A DNA stretch of 38,229 bases from an uncultured Roseburia sp. (GTDB taxonomy: Bacteria > Bacillota > Clostridia > Lachnospirales > Lachnospiraceae), in NCBI GenBank assembly GCA_947088675.1, contig CAMUHN010000029.1, positions 1 to 38,229 on the forward strand, in the 5' to 3' direction. Below the pieces are notes generated by a model. It was given only the letters and a program-made list of their open reading frames with translations. It did no database searches and was not told the DNA's origin. Below are positions 32,889-38,229 of the stretch, one piece after another; within the stretch, counting starts at the first letter, position 1, and every line of letters starts with the position of its first letter. Both the position numbers and the translations under genes were made by a program.

Positions 32889-33596
32889 TCAGTCAATGCC
32901 GATTTTGATTCCGCCTTTTCGCTCCGAGGGCTGGACGACTACGCAGACAGGCTGATTGCTGTCCCATTCAAAAGAATAGGATTCGCCGGAGGCCTGCCCG
33001 ATAAATGTTTTCCAGGAGAGATCCGTCGTAATATGCGGGTCGCAGTAGCCGGACTGGCCCATCCAGCAGATAACGGCATCCGGATCAACGCAGATGGTGT
33101 TGCTGGTATTCACATTGTTTAAGACGATCGGATTTCCGTCGCAGATGACGGCGACATAGGCATTTGGGCCCTTACCGGTCAGTGTTGTCGTTGCCAGGCC
33201 TTTCTGGGAGAGGACGCCGCAGCCAAGAAAGCGAACGTCATATTTGCAGTCGTTTGTAAAGGCAAGCAGATTTTCCGATTCGACGGAGACTACCTCGTTT
33301 ACGGCCAGTTTGTATACAACGACATGCTGGCCGTAACAGGCATAATAGGTAACGGAATTGCCGGAGAACGTGACTTTCATCAGCGGGATATTTTCCCCTG
33401 TTACACGCCGCAGCAGCGAGCCTAATGCCGCCTGGCCCAGGCTGTTCTGCGGTCCGAGCAGAAGTTTTTCAAATTTGTAATTTTTTCCGTGGCAGCTGTC
33501 TCCTGCGATAAAGGCGCCGGCTTTTGTGAATAAAACGTCATTTCCGGTGCAGGTGACTTTTAAAGTCAGTTCATTGACAGTCTCAAATGTCAGCAT
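32889..33596 (-). CDS. AIM24 family protein
   Basis: A 235-residue cytoplasmic beta-rich protein resembling the AIM24/TIGR00266 family: GNDVLFTKAGAFIAGDS near the start, then the glycine- and valine-rich strands (GCGVLSQKGLATTTLTGKGPNAYVAV), and a typical C-terminus with DLSWKTFIGQASGE. Bacterial AIM24 proteins form beta-helix-like trimers; their role is not settled. ATG at 33596 is well supported by AAGGAGGA just upstream; the longer frame to 33683 overlaps the TerD gene and is rejected. It lies 16 bases after the TerD gene and is co-transcribed with it. Confidence 0.85.
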   Translation of the reverse strand: MLTFETVNELTLKVTCTGNDVLFTKAGAFIAGDSCHGKNYKFEKLLLGPQNSLGQAALGSLLRRVTGENIPLMKVTFSGNSVTYYACYGQHVVVYKLAVNEVVSVESENLLAFTNDCKYDVRFLGCGVLSQKGLATTTLTGKGPNAYVAVICDGNPIVLNNVNTSNTICVDPDAVICWMGQSGYCDPHITTDLSWKTFIGQASGESYSFEWDSNQPVCVVVQPSERKGGIKIGID

Positions 33597-33612
33597 AGAT
33601 TCCTCCTTGTGT

Positions 33613-34431
33613 TCAGACAACCTGAACTCCATAAAATTCGCAAAGTCCCGCAAGATCTCTTGCCAGACCGTTTCCGATTGCATTAAATTTCCATCTGCCG
33701 TTGTGCTGATAGATTTCCCCGATTGCCATGGAGATCACGTTTGTATAATAGTCGGTCAGACGAAAACTGAGCAGTTCACGTCTGTCTGACGGATTCAGTA
33801 TCCGGATATAGGCATCCTTTAACATTCCGAAATGCAGCTTCTTTTCGAACGCTTCATGGATCGTCATCACGAAAACAATTTTTTTCACGGCAGGATTTAA
33901 TTTTGTAAAGTCTATGGTGATCAGTTCCCGGTCGTCATTTGCATGCTCTTTTAGACAGATACTGCGGTCGGGACTTTGCGTCTGCCCGTAAAATACAAAC
34001 CAGGGATCGCCGATGACTTTTCCGGACTGGTTTAACAGAAATGCCGAGACATCGACGTCGCAGTCCGGGTTTTTTACATTCCAGCCGAAACATGCATAGA
34101 CCCGTGGAAGATTACCGTCCAACAGAAGCGATTTTTGGCCTTTTGAAACCGGATGGAGCAGTGAGGGCATACGCATGTCGGGCGGAGCCGAAACCGGCGT
34201 CCGGGCAGGAGAGTCATTCCTTTGCGCGCTGCCTGCCCGCCCGGCCGGGGGCAAAGCCGTTTTGGCGGATCCAATCGTCCGTCCGGATAAGGCTGCTCTG
34301 TTTTTTTGTTTTCGTGTATTGAGCGATAAAACGTTTTCTGCGCAGACAAAATCGTTGGAGCAATTGGCATTCAGGGAAGACAGGGTAGAACGTTCCAGAA
34401 TCCTGCCTGAAGTCATAGGTATTTGAATCAT
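33613..34431 (-). CDS. TerD-domain protein with long N-terminal extension
   Basis: A 272-residue protein. Residues about 105-272 form a TerD domain: PVSKGQKSLLLDGN, ACFGWNVKNPDCDVDVSAFLL, DDRELITIDFTKLNPAVKKIVFVMTIHEA, then FRLTDYYTNVISMAIGEIYQHNGRWKFNAIGNG. The acidic residues of the TerD calcium site (DCDVDVSAF and DDRE) are present. Residues 1-105 lack homology I recognise and include a Pro/Ala/Arg/Ser-rich stretch (ALPPAGRAGS, then DSPARTPVSAPP) that looks like a flexible linker. ATG at 34431 follows AGGAGGGGAG. TerD proteins are linked with tellurite, phage and envelope stress; the role here is not shown. Own promoter at 34507-34535. Confidence 0.9.
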   Translation of the reverse strand: MIQIPMTSGRILERSTLSSLNANCSNDFVCAENVLSLNTRKQKNRAALSGRTIGSAKTALPPAGRAGSAQRNDSPARTPVSAPPDMRMPSLLHPVSKGQKSLLLDGNLPRVYACFGWNVKNPDCDVDVSAFLLNQSGKVIGDPWFVFYGQTQSPDRSICLKEHANDDRELITIDFTKLNPAVKKIVFVMTIHEAFEKKLHFGMLKDAYIRILNPSDRRELLSFRLTDYYTNVISMAIGEIYQHNGRWKFNAIGNGLARDLAGLCEFYGVQVV

Positions 34432-34506
34432 AAAAATCTCCCCTCCTGCACCGCAATCAAATTGGTTTTCCTGTCTTTGTGCAGGCAATGTTATTTTATT
34501 CTTTCT

Positions 34507-34535
34507 ATTGTATCCCAGTTAGAATGGAATGGCAA
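34507..34535 (-). promoter_or_regulatory. Promoter of the TerD-AIM24 operon
   Basis: On the minus strand TTGCCA (34535-34530), 17-bp spacer, TACAAT (34512-34507), about 75 bases before the TerD start. Confidence 0.75.
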
Positions 34536-34578
34536 GTGCGATTTAGAGCCGGAAGTGATTGTGTTCCGTATTTGGCTC

Positions 34579-34607
34579 TTGTGGGAAAGCAGAAAATGAG
34601 TTAAAAT
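34579..34607 (+). promoter_or_regulatory. Promoter of the DUF3788 gene
   Basis: TTGTGG (34579-34584), 17-bp spacer, TAAAAT (34602-34607), divergent from the TerD promoter about 45 bp away. Confidence 0.6.
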
Positions 34608-34639
34608 ATAAAAATCGAAATCAGGAGGAACGTATCCGT

Positions 34640-35059
34640 ATGACTGATTTACAGGATAAGAAAAATTGCCCTTCCTTTCAGGAAATAAGTGAATATGTAA
34701 AAAATCCCGTCTTCGTGCAATTTTGTTCAGAAATCAGGAAGATATATCAATGTATTGAAAAAATAGAATACAGTTCGTGTAGTTGGGAAAAGGGATGGAA
34801 CATTAAATTTAAAAAAGCCGGGAAAACATTATGTACCATATATCCGCGGGAATGCTATTTTACAGTTATGATTGTTGCAGGAGCAAAAGAAAAAGCGTCC
34901 GTTGAAGCAATTTTGCCGGAATGTACACCTGAATTATCTGAAATATATCATCAGACAGAAGAAGGAAACGGACAAAGATGGTTAATGATCGACTTAGAGG
35001 ATAAAGGGAGTTTGTATAATGATGTTCTGCGTCTGATAAAAATCCGCAGAAACTGCTAA
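34640..35059 (+). CDS. DUF3788 family protein
   Basis: A 139-residue cytoplasmic protein matching the DUF3788 pattern: PSFQEISEYVKNPVFVQFC, KIEYSSCSWEKGWNIKFKKAGKTLCTIYPRECYFTVMIVAG, and QRWLMIDLED near the end. The function of the family is unknown; members look like small stand-alone alpha/beta proteins. ATG at 34640 follows AGGAGGAA (34623-34630) at 9-base spacing. The frame remains open to 34559, but without a ribosome site. It is a single-gene unit with its own promoter, divergent from the TerD operon. Confidence 0.85.
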   Translation: MTDLQDKKNCPSFQEISEYVKNPVFVQFCSEIRKIYQCIEKIEYSSCSWEKGWNIKFKKAGKTLCTIYPRECYFTVMIVAGAKEKASVEAILPECTPELSEIYHQTEEGNGQRWLMIDLEDKGSLYNDVLRLIKIRRNC

Positions 35060-35129
35060 ATTGTGGATTACGAACAGGATAAGCGTTAATTGGAGGAAAC
35101 CGGCGAGCGCTTTTCCGGGACAAAAAGAT

Positions 35130-35158
35130 TTGACTTATGCTTTCAATCTGCGTAAGAT
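35130..35158 (+). promoter_or_regulatory. Promoter upstream of palindromic element D and the G1P dehydrogenase gene
   Basis: TTGACT (35130-35135), 17-bp spacer, TAAGAT (35153-35158). Transcription would start at about 35165, within the first bases of element D, so D would be the 5' leader of the downstream gene. Confidence 0.7.
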
Positions 35159-35162
35159 ATCA

Positions 35163-35280
35163 GTGTGAGAAGAACTTCTAAAGTATGCAGCAGGGGCTGC
35201 TTCACGGGGAAGTTCTAAGTCTCACACGTGAATAAAGTTCACGTTGCAGATATAAGTCGCAGCGAAGCTGCGACATGGGG
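35163..35280. repeat. Palindromic element copy D (fullest copy, three hairpins)
   Basis: Hairpin 1 is 35163-35227: GTGTGAGA with TCTCACAC, AGAACTTC with GAAGTTCT, a right-arm AAG bulge and an inner GCAGC/GCTGC stem. Hairpin 2 is GTGAA/TTCAC (35227-35243) followed by GTTG. Hairpin 3 is GTCGCAGC (35256-35263) with GCTGCGAC (35267-35274), then ATGGGG. Copies A, B and C each share one or more of these parts. It occupies the leader between promoter and G1P dehydrogenase. Confidence 0.8.
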
Positions 35281-35323
35281 ATATCATGGCGAAAAAAATA
35301 CGGCAGACGGGAGGAATTGAAAT

Positions 35324-36394
35324 TTGAGTGCGGTGAACGGCAGATATATTGCAATCCCATCCATCCTCAAAGTGGAAGCGGGGGCATTAAAACAGATTGG
35401 CAGATATTTACAGGAGGCGGGGCTTACACATGTTGTCATCCTGTTTGGGAATGGGTTGACTGACCTGTTTGGACTGGATGTGATGGAATCTCTGAAAGCG
35501 GCTGGGATTCATGTTCTGGAATATCAGGAGATGGATACGGCGGATGTAACGGCGATATCGGATTTGGCGTTTTCCATTCCGTCGAAAACGCAGGCAGTAA
35601 TTGGAATCGGCGGCGGAAAAGTAATTGACGCGGCAAAATATTGCGGGTATTTATTAAAACTTCCGTTCATCAGTGTTCCGACTTCGGCATCCAGCGACGG
35701 ATTCTCCAGCGCAAGTGCGTCGCTGCTTGTGAATGGGCGCAGGAAATCACTTCCAGCAAAGATGGCATACGGTATTATTGCGGATACGCAGGTGATTCGC
35801 AGTGCACCCAAACATTTTTTATATTCCGGAATCGGAGATATGGTATCGAAAATAACGGCTCTTTATGACTGGCAGTTTGAACAGGAACATGGCGCAGCCG
35901 TTGTCAATGATTTTGCGATGATGATCGCAAAAAAGGCGGTGAACAGTTTTGTCCGTACGCCGTACGAGACAATTCAGGATGCGCTGTTTTTAAAGGAACT
36001 GCTCGATTCTCTTGCAATGAGCGGTATTGCGAATGAAATTGCAGGATCAAGCGCACCGACAAGCGGCAGTGAGCATCTGATTTCGCATGCGCTTGATAAA
36101 ATGTCGGATCATCCACAACTGCACGGCGTACAGGTTGGTATTGCCACCTATCTTATGGCTGTTGTGCAGGATCACAGATTTGTGCGCGTAAACGCAGTTT
36201 TTGAGAAAACCGGATTCTGGGATTATGTAAAAACGCTGAATCTGGATGCAGAGCAATATCTGAAAGCAATTGACGCGGCTCCGGCGATAAAACCCTTTCG
36301 ATATACTTATCTGCATGAGGAGAAATATCGGGAGAGAGCGAAAGAAGTGCTGCTTGGAGATGACAGGCTCAGGAACGTATTTCATCGGGGTTAG
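35324..36394 (+). CDS. egsA: sn-glycerol-1-phosphate dehydrogenase (AraM/EgsA-like)
   Basis: A 356-residue cytoplasmic enzyme of the iron-containing alcohol dehydrogenase superfamily, expected to reduce dihydroxyacetone phosphate to sn-glycerol-1-phosphate with NAD(P)H. Evidence is VVILFGNGLTD, the nucleotide-binding VIGIGGGKVIDAAK, the family-typical PFISVPTSASSDGFSSASASLL, AKMAYGIIADTQVIRSAP, the metal/substrate segment GIGDMVSKITALYDW, and SAPTSGSEHLISHALD. The start is TTG at 35324 after GGGAGG (about 7 bases). In Bacillus, AraM supplies G1P for heptaprenylglyceryl phosphate made by PcrB; no PcrB gene is nearby. Related dehydrogenases on other polyols cannot be excluded. Confidence 0.88.
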   Translation: MSAVNGRYIAIPSILKVEAGALKQIGRYLQEAGLTHVVILFGNGLTDLFGLDVMESLKAAGIHVLEYQEMDTADVTAISDLAFSIPSKTQAVIGIGGGKVIDAAKYCGYLLKLPFISVPTSASSDGFSSASASLLVNGRRKSLPAKMAYGIIADTQVIRSAPKHFLYSGIGDMVSKITALYDWQFEQEHGAAVVNDFAMMIAKKAVNSFVRTPYETIQDALFLKELLDSLAMSGIANEIAGSSAPTSGSEHLISHALDKMSDHPQLHGVQVGIATYLMAVVQDHRFVRVNAVFEKTGFWDYVKTLNLDAEQYLKAIDAAPAIKPFRYTYLHEEKYRERAKEVLLGDDRLRNVFHRG

Positions 36395-36448
36395 CAGGTT
36401 ACAATTTATGCCGCTCACAGCAATATTTGCAAATCTATTTCATATTTG

Positions 36449-36503
36449 TTCAAATAAAATATTTGAAAAAAGACTTGACATTTTAAGAGTAGTTCATTAT
36501 AAT
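36449..36503 (+). promoter_or_regulatory. Consensus promoter with upstream palindrome, before tRNA-Gly
   Basis: TTGACA (36475-36480), exactly 17 bp, TATAAT (36498-36503): a perfect SigA consensus. Just upstream lies an 8-bp inverted repeat TTCAAATA (36449-36456) and TATTTGAA (36460-36467). The tRNA-Gly begins about 120 bases later. The stretch 36510-36626 between them holds short possible hairpins but no gene I recognise. Confidence 0.8.
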
Positions 36504-36626
36504 TATTTTTGCGTTGTGGGTAATATGATGCAGGGGCTTAAGACAGGTGCTTTGCATAAATGTTTTAGTGGTCTTGTGTCTGCAGTTGATAAGCAGCAGA
36601 TATACATAGTATCGCTGCAGTACTGC

Positions 36627-36697
36627 GCGGGTGTAGTTCAATGGTAGAACACCAGCCTTCCAAGCTGGATACGTGGGTTCGATTCCCATCACCCGCT
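36627..36697 (+). tRNA. tRNA-Gly, anticodon TCC
   Basis: Acceptor GCGGGTG (36627-36633) pairs with CACCCGC (36690-36696), discriminator T. The D arm contains AGTTCAATGGTAGAAC. The anticodon stem CCAGC/GCTGG holds loop CTTCCAA, so the anticodon is TCC, reading GGA. The T arm is GTGGG-TTCGATT-CCCAT. CCA is not encoded. The 3' end is the probable integration site of the element carrying the integrase downstream. Confidence 0.96.
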
Positions 36698-36710
36698 CTA
36701 TTTTTTTGTT

Positions 36711-36750
36711 AAGGGAAGCCAGTAAAATCAATGGTTTCCCTTATTTTTTC
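36711..36750. terminator. Terminator between tRNA-Gly and integrase
   Basis: AAGGGAAGCCA (36711-36721) pairs with TGGTTTCCCTT (36732-36742) with one G-U, around GTAAAATCAA, followed by ATTTTTTCCC. On the other strand the stem is followed by AACAAAAAAA rather than T, so it mainly serves the tRNA. Confidence 0.75.
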
Positions 36751-36756
36751 CCTATC

Positions 36757-36786
36757 AGACCGACGGTACGTTCGGTACGGTTCGTA
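36757..36786. repeat. Short tandem GGTACG-type repeats next to integrase 3' end
   Basis: Imperfect repeats GGTACGTTC and GGTACGGTTC followed by GTAC lie in tandem between the tRNA terminator and the integrase stop. The shared core GTTCGGTA also appears in the array upstream of the integrase start, which suggests recombination-protein binding sites (inference). Confidence 0.5.
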
Positions 36787-36789
36787 CTT

Positions 36790-38055
36790 TTATGAAAGCC
36801 GGAGTGCCCGGTCAATCGCTTCCGCCTGTTCTTCCTGTGATTTCCGCTCAAAATTGTAATAATTATAAGTGGTTGCCAGATCATGGTGTCCGGCAAAACG
36901 CTGTACGGTACGGTTGTTGATATCCGGATTGTCCAGCAGTGTGCTGATGCAGGTCTTGCGGCACTTGTGGGGGCTTTTTGTCACAGTGTCCATACGTGCG
37001 CACAGCTTCCGGAGCTTCCGGTCAGCGGCGTTGTAGCTTAGCCGGTAGCCATAGTCCGGATTGCCGCTCTGGAAAATCCACTCTGCATTATAGCCATGCT
37101 CTTTATTGAAAACGTCTACTTCCTTTAAAATCCGCTCTGCTTCTGCCGTAAGCGGGATACTGCGGAAACTGGAAACTGTTTTTGTCTTGTCCTTTACCCC
37201 CTCATTTGTTGCCTGCCGCTGGATATAAAGGCGGTTTCCTTTTACGTCAGACCATTTCAGGCCGCAACATTCGCCAATCCTTAAACCGGTCTCAAAAAGG
37301 AAAAGAATCTGCAAACCCGCGCTTGTGGGCTGTTTTTTGTAGCGTTCCAGATCTTCATAGACCATCTGCTTAATCCGTCTGCGTTCCTCATCTGTAAATA
37401 CCTGTGATTCGTCGCTTGCTGTCGGTCTGGATGTGACAAGGCTTTTGTTCAGCTTCTTACGTGCTTTCTGCCACAGGTTTTCGGGCACGATTGCGATATC
37501 TTCATCCGAAGCGTATTCGTAGCACTGGTTAATGATAGTAAACATCCTGCTGAATTTCCGTTTGTCCGGAAGATGCTTTTTCATAAGCCCCTCCGCCCAT
37601 TCCCTAAGGTTAAGCGTCGTGATTCGTGCAAACGGCTTTTCAAGAAGTTCCCTGCTTAAAGGCTCATCCAGATAATAAGCTTTCCATGACATACGCAGAC
37701 GCTTAATGTTTTCACTGTTATTCGGTGTGGTTTTCCAGTTAATCCATTTTTCGTAGAGCTGTTCAAACGTTATGTTCCTGTCTGAATTGTCAATGTACCA
37801 TGCCGCCAGTGCATCCCACAGCTTTTCCTCACTGCTCTTGCGGATTTTGCGTTTCCCCGTTGGAGCCGATATGTCGTCTATTTCGGTAAACCATCCGCTT
37901 TTTTCTGTATGGTGGATTTCATATGGATGCAGGGCTTTTGCCTGTCGGATTCTTTTTTTCATGTTCAAAATATCCAACACTTCATCATAATCTATCATAC
38001 TTCCGGAAACATCATCTGACAATAGTATTTCCAGATATTTTTTTGATTGTTCCAT
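36790..38055 (-). CDS. int: Tyrosine recombinase / site-specific integrase
   Basis: A 421-residue integrase. The N-terminal about 65 residues may bind arm sites, about 75-210 form a SAM-like core-binding domain (TFEQLYEKWINWK, then LREWAEGLMKK), and about 230-421 the catalytic domain. The catalytic Arg259 is in TGLRIGECCGLKW, HKCR gives His363 and Arg366, GHHDLATTYNYY gives the second His and the tyrosine. All key residues are present, so it looks functional. It faces tRNA-Gly. The ATG at 38055 has only a poor ribosome site, and direct repeats lie immediately upstream, so expression may be controlled there. Confidence 0.95.
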   Translation of the reverse strand: MEQSKKYLEILLSDDVSGSMIDYDEVLDILNMKKRIRQAKALHPYEIHHTEKSGWFTEIDDISAPTGKRKIRKSSEEKLWDALAAWYIDNSDRNITFEQLYEKWINWKTTPNNSENIKRLRMSWKAYYLDEPLSRELLEKPFARITTLNLREWAEGLMKKHLPDKRKFSRMFTIINQCYEYASDEDIAIVPENLWQKARKKLNKSLVTSRPTASDESQVFTDEERRRIKQMVYEDLERYKKQPTSAGLQILFLFETGLRIGECCGLKWSDVKGNRLYIQRQATNEGVKDKTKTVSSFRSIPLTAEAERILKEVDVFNKEHGYNAEWIFQSGNPDYGYRLSYNAADRKLRKLCARMDTVTKSPHKCRKTCISTLLDNPDINNRTVQRFAGHHDLATTYNYYNFERKSQEEQAEAIDRALRLS

Positions 38056-38081
38056 TGCCTGTTATAGCAATCGGACTGTAA

Positions 38082-38149
38082 TTCGGTAGTTCGGTTTCTG
38101 GGTAGTTCGGTTTCTGGGTGGTTCGGTAAGTCGGTTTTTTCGGTTTCTG
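38082..38149. repeat. TTCGGT-rich direct-repeat array upstream of integrase
   Basis: A 16-bp unit GGTAGTTCGGTTTCTG occurs twice in tandem (38085-38100 and 38101-38116). A looser third unit (38117-38149) ends TTCGGTTTCTG. TTCGGT occurs five times in 63 bp, plus one TCGGT. The spacing and place fit arm-type integrase or excisionase sites; this is inference. Confidence 0.8.
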
Positions 38150-38177
38150 CGTCCTAAGTTGCGGTTCTCCTTTCCTT

Positions 38178-38229
38178 TTATTTTCCGGCCATGAGGGCGC
38201 GGAACGTTTCATCACTGATTATATTTCCG
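38178..38229 (-). CDS. C-terminal end of a gene upstream of integrase (partial)
   Basis: On the minus strand a frame enters from the window edge and encodes GNIISDETFRALMAGK before a TAA at 38180-38178. Only 16 residues are visible, so no family can be named. Its place directly upstream of the integrase in the same direction is where excisionase or other small element genes often lie. The competing minus-strand frame at 38012-38215 is built from the repeat array and is less credible. Confidence 0.4.
   Translation of the reverse strand, partial: GNIISDETFRALMAGK

Larger units (their letters stand above)
36690..38229. mobile_element. Left end of an integrated element (ICE or prophage) at tRNA-Gly
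   Basis: A tyrosine integrase gene lies 92 bases beyond the tRNA-Gly and points toward it, the standard layout of elements integrated at a tRNA 3' end. Repeat arrays flank the integrase gene and a partial gene on the same strand enters from the right edge. The left attachment site should lie within the last bases of the tRNA. The element type, and its right end, are outside the window. Confidence 0.75.

Noticed and set aside
32745-33122. 125-codon plus-strand frame
   Set aside because: Runs through the palindromic element and terminator and then antisense to AIM24; no ribosome site or domain.
36511-36626. A second tRNA or known small RNA before tRNA-Gly
   Set aside because: No cloverleaf or familiar motif could be found by eye; left as an unexplained leader.
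38082-38149. Possible CRISPR array
   Set aside because: Units are 16 bp with no unique spacers between them, and no cas genes are near.
38012-38215. 67-codon minus-strand frame rich in Lys, Pro and Thr
   Set aside because: Its repetitive protein is produced by the TTCGGT repeat array and it overlaps the integrase start; the other minus frame ending at 38178 looks more like a gene end.

Overview
This window reads as a chromosomal segment of a Firmicute, most likely a gut-type clostridium of the Lachnospiraceae (inference). The supporting evidence is the rplS-lepB-rbgA-rnhB block followed by FliK-like and FlhB-like genes (the Bacillus ylqG/ylqH arrangement), strong purine-rich ribosome binding sites, several TTG starts, SigA-type promoters, and clostridial families such as DUF1015, DUF6320, DUF3788, DUF368 and ClpC. 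The left part (1-8140) is mostly housekeeping: the tail of a DUF1015 gene, an MscS channel, ribosomal protein L19 with a probable leader RNA, signal peptidase I, RbgA, RNase HII, the FliK-like/FlhB-like pair, YraN and PgeF.

Positions 8264-16909 hold two membrane-transport modules. The first is an AT-richer OmpR-type two-component system followed by an FtsX/MacB-type permease and its ATPase. The second is a YtrA-type GntR regulator with an ABC ATPase and permease, headed by a promoter that overlaps a perfect inverted-repeat operator. A tRNA-Leu(CAA) with its own promoter and terminator separates these from a long co-directional run (17326-27224): a DUF368 (PopT-like) transporter, a heterodimeric ABC exporter with one degenerate ATP site, a condensation-fold acyltransferase, a DUF6320 zinc-ribbon membrane protein, an alpha/beta hydrolase and ClpC.

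From 27435 the content becomes more accessory: a small conserved protein; a 1160-residue membrane sensor that joins an ECF-S-like membrane domain, about 14 propeller blades, a Y_Y_Y domain and an HD-GYP output; a BMP-family binding protein without its transporter; a divergent AIM24/TerD pair; a DUF3788 protein; and a glycerol-1-phosphate dehydrogenase. The right edge is a tRNA-Gly(TCC) with a tyrosine integrase facing it and repeat arrays on both sides of the integrase gene. This is the left end of an integrated element that continues past the window.

The signal least explained by known genes is an interspersed family of palindromic elements, with copies near 2668, 6795, 32721 and 35163. Copies share ends and hairpins, keep base pairing through compensatory changes, and keep a 3-nt bulge. 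Two of them start on the last base of a gene's stop codon. One lies between a promoter and the glycerol-1-phosphate dehydrogenase gene. All coordinates and motifs were read by eye; no database search was possible.
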